Shown here piece after piece: positions 1 to 5,595 of a stretch of DNA of 7,205 nucleotides. Origin of the DNA: Alphaproteobacteria bacterium (GTDB lineage: Bacteria > Pseudomonadota > Alphaproteobacteria > UBA8366); contig JABJCS010000192.1 in the NCBI GenBank assembly GCA_018665505.1, forward strand, positions 1 through 7,205, read 5' to 3'. A program made the position numbers and the translations under genes. Within the stretch, counting starts at the first letter, position 1, and each line of letters begins with the position of its first letter. Below the pieces are notes generated by a model. It was not told where the DNA came from. It ran no database searches and saw nothing but the letters and a program-made list of their open reading frames with translations.

Positions 1-351
1 CACCAGACGGTCGACCTCGTCGAGTCCTGGGCAGTCGTCCTCGAGAATATTGGCGACCGTCTCCGGTGCCGGTCCTTGTTCCGTCAGGCGCGGCGCGTGA
101 TGCGCAACGCAATAGGTGCATTCGTTCATTTTGGAGACGACGACGAGGGCAATTTCTAGATAGCGTTTTGGCAACAAGGCCTCGTCGGCCAAATCCAATA
201 GAAGACCCATGATATGTTTCAAAGCGGGCGGACGATGGGCAAAGACTTTCACCTGATTTAAGAACGGTCCGTATTCCTCGGAAAACCGTTTATAGATCGG
301 CTGACAATCCTCAGGTACTTCCTCAATGGTCAAGTCGCGCACGCGTGCCAT
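1..351 (-). CDS. Carboxymuconolactone decarboxylase / AhpD-like family protein, C-terminus cut by window edge
   Basis: This is the first 117 residues of a protein that runs off the left edge. Reading back from the ATG at 351 it begins MARVRDLTIEEVPEDC and stays open to base 1. Residues 77-85 read ECTYCVAHH, which is the E-C-x2-C-x3-H motif of the AhpD-like/CMD fold. In AhpD the two cysteines and the histidine carry out peroxidase-linked disulfide chemistry. In true carboxymuconolactone decarboxylases these residues are absent, so a redox role is favoured over decarboxylation. The preceding helix (LPKRYLEIALVVVSKM) is also typical. An SD-like GGAG lies about 10 nt before the start (362-365, read on the minus strand). 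The gene follows the cytochrome c gene on the same strand after 69 bp, so the two are probably co-transcribed. The family is clear; the substrate is unknown. Confidence 0.85.
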   Translation of the reverse strand, partial: MARVRDLTIEEVPEDCQPIYKRFSEEYGPFLNQVKVFAHRPPALKHIMGLLLDLADEALLPKRYLEIALVVVSKMNECTYCVAHHAPRLTEQGPAPETVANILEDDCPGLDEVDRLV

Positions 352-420
352 GATCGGTTATCTCCAATAATTTGAACCTTCGCCATCATTCTGCCGGAAT
401 GCCCGGTTCTCGCAATAGGG

Positions 421-801
421 CTAGTTAGAGGCGGATTTTAAATAGGCGATGATATTTGCGCGATCTTTGGCTTTTTTGAGACCGCCGAAGGGCATTTTGT
501 TTTTGGGAATGAACTTTTTGGGTGCTTTGAGATACTTGTCTAAGTTTTCAGCGGTCCAATCAATACCGGCGGATTCCATCGCTTTTGAGTACTTGAAGTA
601 GCTTTCCGACCCGGCTTTGCGTCCTACGATCCCATGAAGGGACGGTCCGACCTTCTTCTTTCCTGCTTTTAGGGCATGGCAGGCGCGACATTTATTAAAA
701 ACTTTCTTTCCCATTTTCGCATTACCATCAGCGATTGCGGGTCCGGTCGAAATGACGAACGCCGTGGCCACGGAAAATAGAATCTTATGAAACTTTATCA
801 T
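421..801 (-). CDS. Secreted class I cytochrome c (cytochrome c2-like)
   Basis: A 126-residue periplasmic electron carrier with one covalently bound heme c. Residues 1-24 are a signal peptide (positive start MIKFHK, hydrophobic core, likely cleavage after PAIA), leaving a mature protein of about 102 residues, normal for class I cytochromes c. The heme site is C38-R-A-C41-H42. The sixth ligand is most likely M103 in IPKNKMPFGG, the usual c2 loop, and GPSLHGIVGRKAG (52-64) matches the family core. The reading frame could extend upstream to 873, but the ATG at 801 has a strong SD (GGAGAGAGG read on the minus strand, about 802-812) and is followed directly by the signal peptide. The mature protein is rich in lysine, which suits docking to acidic partners. 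It is transcribed away from the P460 protein gene through a shared intergenic region, so it may be its electron partner (inference). Confidence 0.93.
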   Translation of the reverse strand: MIKFHKILFSVATAFVISTGPAIADGNAKMGKKVFNKCRACHALKAGKKKVGPSLHGIVGRKAGSESYFKYSKAMESAGIDWTAENLDKYLKAPKKFIPKNKMPFGGLKKAKDRANIIAYLKSASN

Positions 802-959
802 CGCCTCTCTCCTTTCGATCACTATTGAACATCGTTTGTCGTCGGGCGTTCGTATGAGAGTGCCTTCGCGCATTCGAATGTTCTAATCAACGTCTCTCAA
901 CTATGCGCGAGCGAGGTGATATTTCGCCTATATGATATTTCACAATGACGTTATCCGAA

Positions 960-975
960 GTGAGACGCGTTTCAC
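960..975. promoter_or_regulatory. 16-bp near-palindrome, candidate operator
   Basis: GTGAGACGCGTTTCAC pairs with its own reverse complement at seven of eight positions; only the fifth pair differs. It lies about 86 bp before the start codon of the P460 fusion gene and about 159 bp from that of the cytochrome c. Its GTGA-N8-TCAC layout differs from the N6 spacing of CRP sites and from the FNR consensus, so I assign no regulator. Confidence 0.4.
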
Positions 976-991
976 GGTTCATCCGTATAAA

Positions 992-1009
992 CTGATTCTA
1001 CTGATTCTA
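992..1009. repeat. Perfect tandem direct repeat CTGATTCTA x2
   Basis: Two adjacent identical 9-bp copies lie about 52-69 bp before the start codon of the P460 fusion gene, right after a TATAAA. The position fits the promoter or early leader. It could be a regulator half-site pair or simply a slippage duplication. Confidence 0.5.
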
Positions 1010-1060
1010 GGGTGGAAGCGCCGAATAAACGGCGCGTAAACGAGTTTTATGGAGGGTTTA

Positions 1061-2215
1061 ATGATTCCGTTTAAGGGCAAAATGCTCACTTCGACTGTCT
1101 TGCCGGCGGTATTTGCGGTTGGTCTCGGCATTGCCGGAGCGGGGCTTGCGGCAAAAGTTCATGCGGCTTGTAAGCCATGCGCGCCGAAGCGCGGTTGCAA
1201 TCCGTGTGCGGGTAAAAAGGGGAGTAATCCGTGTCGTGCCAAGCGTGGGTGTAACCCTTGTGCGTCGAAGAAGGGATGTAATCCCTGTGCGGCTAAGAAA
1301 GGCTGCAATCCCTGTGGTGGGAAACGTGCTTGCGGTGCCTGCAATCCCTGTAACCCGTGTGGTGGCGGAGCGCAGAATTATTCCAAGCAATGCGTTATCC
1401 CGCGTCTACAATTGGCGGCAAAATGTAATCCTTGTGCGGCGAAAAAAGCGTGTAACCCGTGCGCCGCGAAGAAAGGCTGCGGAGCGTGTAATCCCTGTGC
1501 AGCAAAAAAGGGATGTAACCCATGCGCGGCCAAAAAATGGTGTGGAGCCTGGAAGAAGGGCTGCGGCGCCTGCAACCCGTGTGCGGCGAAGAAAGGCTGC
1601 AATCCCTGTGCTGCCAAGAAGGGCTGTGGAGCGTGCAACCCCTGTGTGGCGAAGAGGGGCTGTAATCCGTGCGGTGCCTGTAACCCCTGCAATCCATGTG
1701 GCGGAGCTCCAGTTGTCGAATTGACTGCTGCGGAGGCTGCTTCGGCCTACGATTGCCTGTTGAAGGAAATGACGACCGCATACAGCAAATCTAAGAATCC
1801 GATTGCGAAGAATTACACAAATTTCCGTAGATACAGCAAAGTTGCTTATCAATCGGCGACGCATGGCAATCGCTTCGTTCAAAACTACGGCAACGATTAC
1901 GCTAAGAACTACGGTGCGTATGAGAATGCCGGAACGTTCAAACCGGGTGCTTTGTTAGCGAAAGATAGCTTTACGGTCTCCGGTGACGGGAAAATGGCGG
2001 TGGGACCGCTATTCCTGATGCAGAAAATGCCGTCCGGCTTCAATAAAGCCAGTCTGGACTGGAAATATTCAATGATTATGCCCGACGGTAAGGTATTTTG
2101 GGCGACCGGCGGCAAGAATTCAGCGGCTATGAACTTCTGCTACGAGTGCCACAACGGTGTGGCCCCGGATCAGGATGCGGTCATGCTGTTGCCGGAAGAA
2201 TTCCGCGTGAAGTAA
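1061..2215 (+). CDS. Secreted protein with a CNPC-repeat cysteine array fused to a cytochrome P460 domain
   Basis: 384 residues. The ATG at 1061 is preferred over the one at 1049 because GGAGGG (1051-1056) lies 4 nt before it and overlaps the earlier ATG. Residues 1-35 are a signal peptide (likely cleavage VHA|A). Residues 37-213 are a cysteine array of CNPCAAKKG-type 9-residue units and CGA/CNP triplets, with 39 Cys. A C111-containing linker splits it into blocks 37-100 and 122-213, both ending CGACNPCNPCGG. Residues of about 222-384 match the cytochrome P460 family: HGNRFVQNYGNDYA (268-281), KDSFTVSGDGK (301-311), GPLFLMQKM (315-323), and C360-Y-E-C363-H364 near the C-terminus. P460 enzymes oxidise hydroxylamine using a lysine-crosslinked heme c. 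K301 falls where I place that lysine; Q321 falls where a glutamate is usual. The P460 assignment is firm. Catalysis and the role of the array (metal binding, disulfide lattice or thiol redox) are unknown. Confidence 0.92.
   Translation: MIPFKGKMLTSTVLPAVFAVGLGIAGAGLAAKVHAACKPCAPKRGCNPCAGKKGSNPCRAKRGCNPCASKKGCNPCAAKKGCNPCGGKRACGACNPCNPCGGGAQNYSKQCVIPRLQLAAKCNPCAAKKACNPCAAKKGCGACNPCAAKKGCNPCAAKKWCGAWKKGCGACNPCAAKKGCNPCAAKKGCGACNPCVAKRGCNPCGACNPCNPCGGAPVVELTAAEAASAYDCLLKEMTTAYSKSKNPIAKNYTNFRRYSKVAYQSATHGNRFVQNYGNDYAKNYGAYENAGTFKPGALLAKDSFTVSGDGKMAVGPLFLMQKMPSGFNKASLDWKYSMIMPDGKVFWATGGKNSAAMNFCYECHNGVAPDQDAVMLLPEEFRVK
1169..1699 (+). repeat. Coding tandem repeat: two blocks of CNPC/CGAC cysteine units
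   Basis: The repeat encodes residues 37-213 of the P460 fusion. The major unit is CNPCAAKKG (9 residues, 27 bp), mixed with 3-residue CGA and CNP units. Block A spans 1169-1360 and block B 1424-1699, separated by a non-repeat linker (1361-1423). Copies differ at synonymous sites (TGT/TGC, AAT/AAC, CCC/CCG/CCA) while the protein motif is held. That points to selection on the peptide rather than fresh DNA duplication. Degenerate spots are S55 (AGT for TGT) and the W160-C-G-A-W164 segment. Confidence 0.93.
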
Positions 2216-2240
2216 CCCTCCGTAATGTTACTTTTAAACT

Positions 2241-2272
2241 GGGCGGGTATCCTTGTGGTGCCCGCCCTTTTT
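2241..2272 (+). terminator. Intrinsic terminator after the P460 fusion gene
   Basis: Seven perfect G-C/C-G pairs (GGGCGGG with CCCGCCC, 2241-2247 and 2261-2267) extend inward by four more pairs, two of them G-T, around a CTTGT loop. A run of five T follows (2268-2272). It starts 26 bp after the stop codon, in the right orientation to end the P460 transcript. It also argues that the next gene starts after it. Confidence 0.9.
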
Positions 2273-2287
2273 CTGTCATATGCAAGG

Positions 2288-2770
2288 ATGGTCATTCTGC
2301 GTAAATCGTTGCATATCCTGGTGTTGCTGTGTGTCGCATCTCCGACGTTCGGAGAAACTTTGATGGATGGTTTACGTGCCTATGATGGCGGGCGGTATGC
2401 TGAAGCAGCCATCGTTTGGGCGCGCCTGGCGAAGGCCGGAGATATCGATGCGCAGACCGCCTTGGCTGGACTTTATATCTCCGCTCCGCCCGGTATCGCT
2501 TACTCTCCCACAAAGGCCGCATCGTTGTATCGGCAAGCGGCTGAGCAAAACGACCCCATCGCACAAATGAACCTTGGTGATTTCTACGCGAGGGGCATCG
2601 GCGTCTCCATCGATTTGGCCAAAGCCGCATTTTGGCTCGGGCGTGCGGCGAATAAGGATTACGACTGGGCGGCCGAACGGTTGCGCCAAATTGAGCCCAA
2701 GTTGACCATAGTCGATCGCGCCGAGGTGGCACGTCTGACCGCTGAATGGCGGGTTATGCATCCGCAATGA
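2288..2770 (+). CDS. Small exported Sel1-like (TPR-type) repeat protein
   Basis: 160 residues from the ATG at 2288. An in-frame ATG at 2225 exists, but its message would include the terminator hairpin, so the later start is preferred. The SD is poor (AAGG abuts the ATG), so the exact start is uncertain. Residues 1-22 form a signal peptide (MVILRK, hydrophobic stretch, likely cleavage after SPTFG). C15 is not in a lipobox, since the residue before it is Leu. The mature part is all-helical: a TPR-like pair at 27-50 (GLRAYDGGRYAEAAIVWARLAKAG), then Sel1 units at about 53-88 and 89-124 with the AQ.NLG..Y..G.GV..D..KA..W...AA pattern. Sel1 repeats act as protein-binding scaffolds; no partner is evident. 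The stop overlaps the next start as ATGA, so translation is probably coupled to the MFS gene. The family is fairly sure; the function is unknown. Confidence 0.82.
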   Translation: MVILRKSLHILVLLCVASPTFGETLMDGLRAYDGGRYAEAAIVWARLAKAGDIDAQTALAGLYISAPPGIAYSPTKAASLYRQAAEQNDPIAQMNLGDFYARGIGVSIDLAKAAFWLGRAANKDYDWAAERLRQIEPKLTIVDRAEVARLTAEWRVMHPQ

Positions 2771-3921
2771 CATCGATTCCGTTCAGGCTTTCGTTTTCCT
2801 ATTGGACCTATTTTTTCTATGGCGGGTTATCGATGCCATGGTGGCCGGTCTGGTTGTCCAGCCGGGGTTTGAGTGAAGTCCAAATCGGCGATCTTTTGGC
2901 GTTTGAGCGGCTATTCATCGTCGCGGCCAGCCTTGCGGTAGCGCATTTCTCCGATCGGACGGGGCATCGCCGGAGGATATTGATATTGTTCGCGATCGGG
3001 ATGACCAGTGGTTACGCACTCTTCGGCCTAGCGACTATGTATTGGCATTTCTTCTTGGTCGCCGCGGTGACGGCAGTCTGCCGCAGTCCACTTATTCCGT
3101 TAAGCGACAGCATCACGATGACCCATGTGCGCCGCGAAGAGGCGGATTACGGAAAGGTACGTCTGTGGGGCACGATCAGTTTTATCATCGGCAGTTCGCT
3201 TGGCGGCGTCATTTTGGAGGGACGGGCCGAGGATTTAATCTTATGGGCGATCGTCGGTTCCTGCGCTTTTGCCGTTCTTGGGTTTTATATGCTTCCGGAC
3301 ACGAGGTCGGAAGGTGTCGCGCCAAAACTAACCGACGGTCTGCGCTTGGCGACACGGCCCATCTTCATCCTGTTCGTGCTGACCGTGGCACTATCGATGA
3401 CCAGTCATTCGGCGATCTACGCGTTTGGCAGTTTGTATTGGCGCGGGATCGGAATCTCCGATTCGACGATTAGCTTCTTGTGGGCCTTTGGCGCCGCATC
3501 GGAAATTATCGTATTTTGGAAAGGGGCCGCGCTTTTAAAGCGGTTCGGGCCGCCCTTATTGATCTTTGCCGGCGCGGTTGCCGCGGTTTTGCGGTGGTAT
3601 CTGACCGGTACCTCAACTGACATTTGGGTGCTGACCGTGGCGCAAGCACTGCACGCCTTCACGTTTGGTGCAGCGCATCTGGGCGGCATGACCTTTATCA
3701 GCCGGATTGCGCCGACGGAATTGCTCGCCACTGCTCAGACATTGTATTCCGCGTTGGCGATGGGGGCCGCGATGGCCTTGATGATGCCGATTACCGGACG
3801 ATTGTATGGCGCATTCGGTCCCGAAAAAACCTTCTTCGCTATGATGGCATTGGCGGCGGCGAGTTCGGTTCTTGCGTTGGTATTGCAGTGGCGTTGGAAC
3901 GGTAAACAAATTTCCCTTTGA
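2767..3921 (+). CDS. MFS transporter of the HcaT / 3-phenylpropionate permease type
   Basis: 384 residues, a usual length for 12-helix major facilitator proteins. The start at 2767 overlaps the Sel1 gene stop by 4 bp (ATGA), a better choice than the in-frame ATG at 2746. The N-terminus (SYWTYFFYGGLSMPWWPVWLSSRGLSEVQIGDLLA) follows the pattern of HcaT and related LacY-like permeases, where the first helix is followed by an aromatic/Pro patch, WL...GLS..QIG. D63-R-T-G-H-R-R-R70 is the cytoplasmic loop 2-3 motif of MFS carriers. Hydrophobic segments alternate with short loops through to a basic C-terminus (QWRWNGKQISL). It probably acts in the inner membrane by proton symport. The CoA-thioester ring enzymes downstream make an aromatic or alicyclic carboxylate a plausible substrate, but that comes from context. 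The family is good; the substrate is unproven. Confidence 0.85.
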   Translation: MTSIPFRLSFSYWTYFFYGGLSMPWWPVWLSSRGLSEVQIGDLLAFERLFIVAASLAVAHFSDRTGHRRRILILFAIGMTSGYALFGLATMYWHFFLVAAVTAVCRSPLIPLSDSITMTHVRREEADYGKVRLWGTISFIIGSSLGGVILEGRAEDLILWAIVGSCAFAVLGFYMLPDTRSEGVAPKLTDGLRLATRPIFILFVLTVALSMTSHSAIYAFGSLYWRGIGISDSTISFLWAFGAASEIIVFWKGAALLKRFGPPLLIFAGAVAAVLRWYLTGTSTDIWVLTVAQALHAFTFGAAHLGGMTFISRIAPTELLATAQTLYSALAMGAAMALMMPITGRLYGAFGPEKTFFAMMALAAASSVLALVLQWRWNGKQISL

Positions 3922-3947
3922 TCGGGGCGTTTTGCCGCTGTCCGATC
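3920..3947 (+). terminator. Weak hairpin after the MFS gene
   Basis: GATCGG (3920-3925, overlapping the stop codon) can pair with CCGATC (3942-3947), with a small inner GGC/GCC pairing around TTTT. No T-run follows, so this is not a standard intrinsic terminator. It may be an attenuating or mRNA-end structure between the permease and the badHI-like genes, or chance. Confidence 0.25.
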
Positions 3948-4005
3948 TGGAAATCGCGACTACCTCTATGAGCAACTTGAACACTCGGCCAGAGGAGAGC
4001 GCGTG

Positions 4006-4767
4006 ATGCGTGGATTGAACGGAAAAACAGCCATTGTGACCGGTGGCGCCAGCGGGATCGGCAGGGCGATCAGCCAACGATTAGCGGAAGAGGGCTGTAA
4101 GGTCGGGATTTTCGATATCAACGGCGATGGTGCGGTGGCTGCCGCTTCGGAAATTGGCGAGAATGCGTTTGGCCAGGCCTGCGATATCACGGACTATGCG
4201 GCGGTCGACGCGGCAGTGGCGGAGTTCGAAGGAAAGGCCGGTCCGTCCGATATTCTGGTCAATTGCGCCGGCTGGGATCAGCTTTACAACTTCCTCGATT
4301 CGACGCCTGACTTTTGGGACAAGGTCGTGAAGATCAACCTCTACGGCCCGTTGAATATGTGTCATGTGGTGATGAAGGGGATGGTGGAGCGCGGTACTGG
4401 CGGCTCGATCGTGAATATTTCGTCGGATGCGGGCCGGGTCGGCTCATCCGGTGAATCGGTGTATTCCGCTTGCAAGGGCGGCATGATCGCCTTTGGTAAG
4501 ACACTCGCGCGGGAATATACGCGGAACAAAATCCGCATTAACACGGTCTGTCCGGGCCCGACCGATACACCGCTCTTCGCCGCGGTCTCTCTCGATCCCG
4601 AAGTCGGCGATAAAATCCAGCAAGGCCTGAAGCGCGCCATCCCGATGAAGCGTCTCGGTGTTCCGGAAGACTATGCGGGCATGGTCGCATTTCTCGCGAG
4701 CGATGACGCTGGCTATATCACCGGTCAGACGATCAGCGTCTCCGGCGGCTTGACGATGCACGGTTGA
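4006..4767 (+). CDS. badH: SDR oxidoreductase, BadH-like 2-hydroxycyclohexanecarboxyl-CoA dehydrogenase
   Basis: 253 residues. Two in-frame starts touch: GTG 4003 and ATG 4006. The SD GAGGAGAG (3992-3999) serves either, and the ATG is taken. Classical SDR features are TGGASGIG (12-19) for the cofactor, D37 after the second strand (favouring NAD over NADP), NCAG (86-89), N111, S140, and Y153-S-A-C-K157. Distinctive stretches match R. palustris BadH as I recall it: AGWD after the NxAG motif, the SSGE.VY.ACKGG block, CPGPTDT, and the C-terminus SVSGGLTMHG. BadH oxidises 2-hydroxycyclohexanecarboxyl-CoA to the 2-keto thioester in the cytoplasm. The next gene is a BadI-like hydrolase 16 bp downstream, the same order as in R. 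palustris, which strengthens the call. The actual ring substrate could be a relative of cyclohexanecarboxyl-CoA. Confidence 0.85.
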   Translation: MRGLNGKTAIVTGGASGIGRAISQRLAEEGCKVGIFDINGDGAVAAASEIGENAFGQACDITDYAAVDAAVAEFEGKAGPSDILVNCAGWDQLYNFLDSTPDFWDKVVKINLYGPLNMCHVVMKGMVERGTGGSIVNISSDAGRVGSSGESVYSACKGGMIAFGKTLAREYTRNKIRINTVCPGPTDTPLFAAVSLDPEVGDKIQQGLKRAIPMKRLGVPEDYAGMVAFLASDDAGYITGQTISVSGGLTMHG

Positions 4768-4783
4768 TTGGGAAACACACGCA

Positions 4784-5581
4784 ATGACTTACGAAGACCT
4801 CATTTACGAAGAACGCGACAATACAGCGTATATCACTTTCAACCGCCCGGAGCGTATGAATGCGTTCCGGATGGAGACATATTTCGAGGTACTGGATGCA
4901 CTTCAGAAAGCCGGATGGGACCCAGACATCGGTTCCATTGTTCTGACCGGGGCAGGGGGCAAGGCTTTCGGTACCGGCGGTGATCAAGTTGGGAATAAAA
5001 AATCCGAGCGCAACAAACGCGGGATCATAGGTGTTCCCGTAGAGGAGATGCACGCCTGTTTGCGAGAGATTCCAAAGCCGATTATCGCCAAGGTTCGTGG
5101 TTTCGCCATCGGTGGCGGCAATGTGTTGTGTACGCTTTGCGACCTGACGATTGCGTCGGAGAACGCCATATTCGGACAAGTGGGGCCGAAAGTCGGCTCC
5201 GTCGATCCGGGGTTTGGCACCGCCTATTTGGCCCACGTCGTCGGCGAAAAGAAAGCCCGCGAGATGTGGTATCTCTGTCGCCGGTACTCGGCTCAAGAGG
5301 CGCTTGAGATGGGGCTGGTGAACGCGGTCTATGCGGATGACGAACTCGACGCCAAAGTTGATGAGTGGTGCGCGGAGATCAATACCAAGAGCCCGACGGC
5401 AATTGCCATCGCGAAACGCAGTTTCAACGCCGATACGGAGAACATCCGAGGTATCAGCATGCTCGGGTTCCAGGCGTTGAAGCAATACTACGCGACGGAC
5501 GAATCGAAAGAAGGCGGCAATGCATTCCGTGAGAAGCGCACGCCGGAATTCCGCAAATACGTCCCACGCGGCCGCGGCTAG
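4784..5581 (+). CDS. badI: Crotonase-fold hydrolase, BadI-like 2-ketocyclohexanecarboxyl-CoA hydrolase
   Basis: 265 residues, the length of BadI/MenB-type crotonases. The match to R. palustris BadI, as recalled, runs end to end: the start (EDLIYE), NRP(E/D)..MNAFR (20-29), TGGDQ (64-68), CoA oxyanion-hole region GFAIGGGNVL (106-115), FGQVGPK.GSVDPG.GTA (130-147), VGEKKARE (153-160), SPTA.AIAKRSFN (203-215), and the C-terminal EKR.PEFRKY. D141 and Y259 correspond to Asp140 and Tyr258, reported as catalytic in BadI. BadI cleaves the ring C-C bond hydrolytically, a reverse Dieckmann reaction that yields pimelyl-CoA. MenB is the nearest alternative family, but the BadH neighbour and residue matches favour BadI. 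The C-terminus carries a short extra VPRGRG tail. It is likely co-transcribed with the genes on both sides. Confidence 0.88.
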   Translation: MTYEDLIYEERDNTAYITFNRPERMNAFRMETYFEVLDALQKAGWDPDIGSIVLTGAGGKAFGTGGDQVGNKKSERNKRGIIGVPVEEMHACLREIPKPIIAKVRGFAIGGGNVLCTLCDLTIASENAIFGQVGPKVGSVDPGFGTAYLAHVVGEKKAREMWYLCRRYSAQEALEMGLVNAVYADDELDAKVDEWCAEINTKSPTAIAIAKRSFNADTENIRGISMLGFQALKQYYATDESKEGGNAFREKRTPEFRKYVPRGRG

Positions 5582-5595
5582 CTCGGAAGCTCGAC

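Larger units (their letters stand above)
802..1060. promoter_or_regulatory. Divergent intergenic region with several repeat elements
   Basis: This 259-bp region separates the minus-strand cytochrome c from the plus-strand P460 fusion gene, so both promoters should lie in it. It contains TGATATTTC twice in direct orientation (917-925 and 933-941, a 16-bp step), a near-palindrome at 960-975, and CTGATTCTA twice in immediate tandem (992-1000 and 1001-1009). A TATAAA at 986-991 could be a -10 element for the plus-strand gene, but I see no convincing -35 at the right distance. No credible small gene was found. The elements are visible; their regulatory role is inferred. Confidence 0.55.

Noticed and set aside
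386..400. CATTC/GAATG hairpin between the cytochrome c and AhpD-like genes as a terminator
   Set aside because: The stem is only 5 bp with no T-run on the transcribed strand; more likely chance within an operon spacer.
802..873. Upstream extension of the cytochrome c reading frame to an ATG at 873
   Set aside because: It would put 24 polar residues before an evident signal peptide; the ATG at 801 has a strong SD directly before it.
1538..1600. CxxC motifs of the array as extra heme c sites
   Set aside because: None of the CxxC pairs in the array is followed by His; only residues 360-364 form CxxCH.
1169..1699. Regular repeats resembling a CRISPR array or satellite
   Set aside because: The spacing is coding-phase, copies vary at synonymous sites, and there are no unique spacers of constant length; it is a coding repeat.
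1058..1882. Several long antisense and alternate-frame open frames over the cysteine array (for example 1378-1692, 1406-1882, and plus-frame 1113-1724)
   Set aside because: They are low-complexity shadows of the repeat codons (such as repeated GLQPFFAAQGL), have no SD or family resemblance, and the sense frame has a signal peptide and a recognisable domain.
2225..2287. Upstream start of the Sel1 protein at 2225
   Set aside because: It would code through the strong intrinsic terminator at 2241-2272; a normal signal peptide begins at the later ATG.
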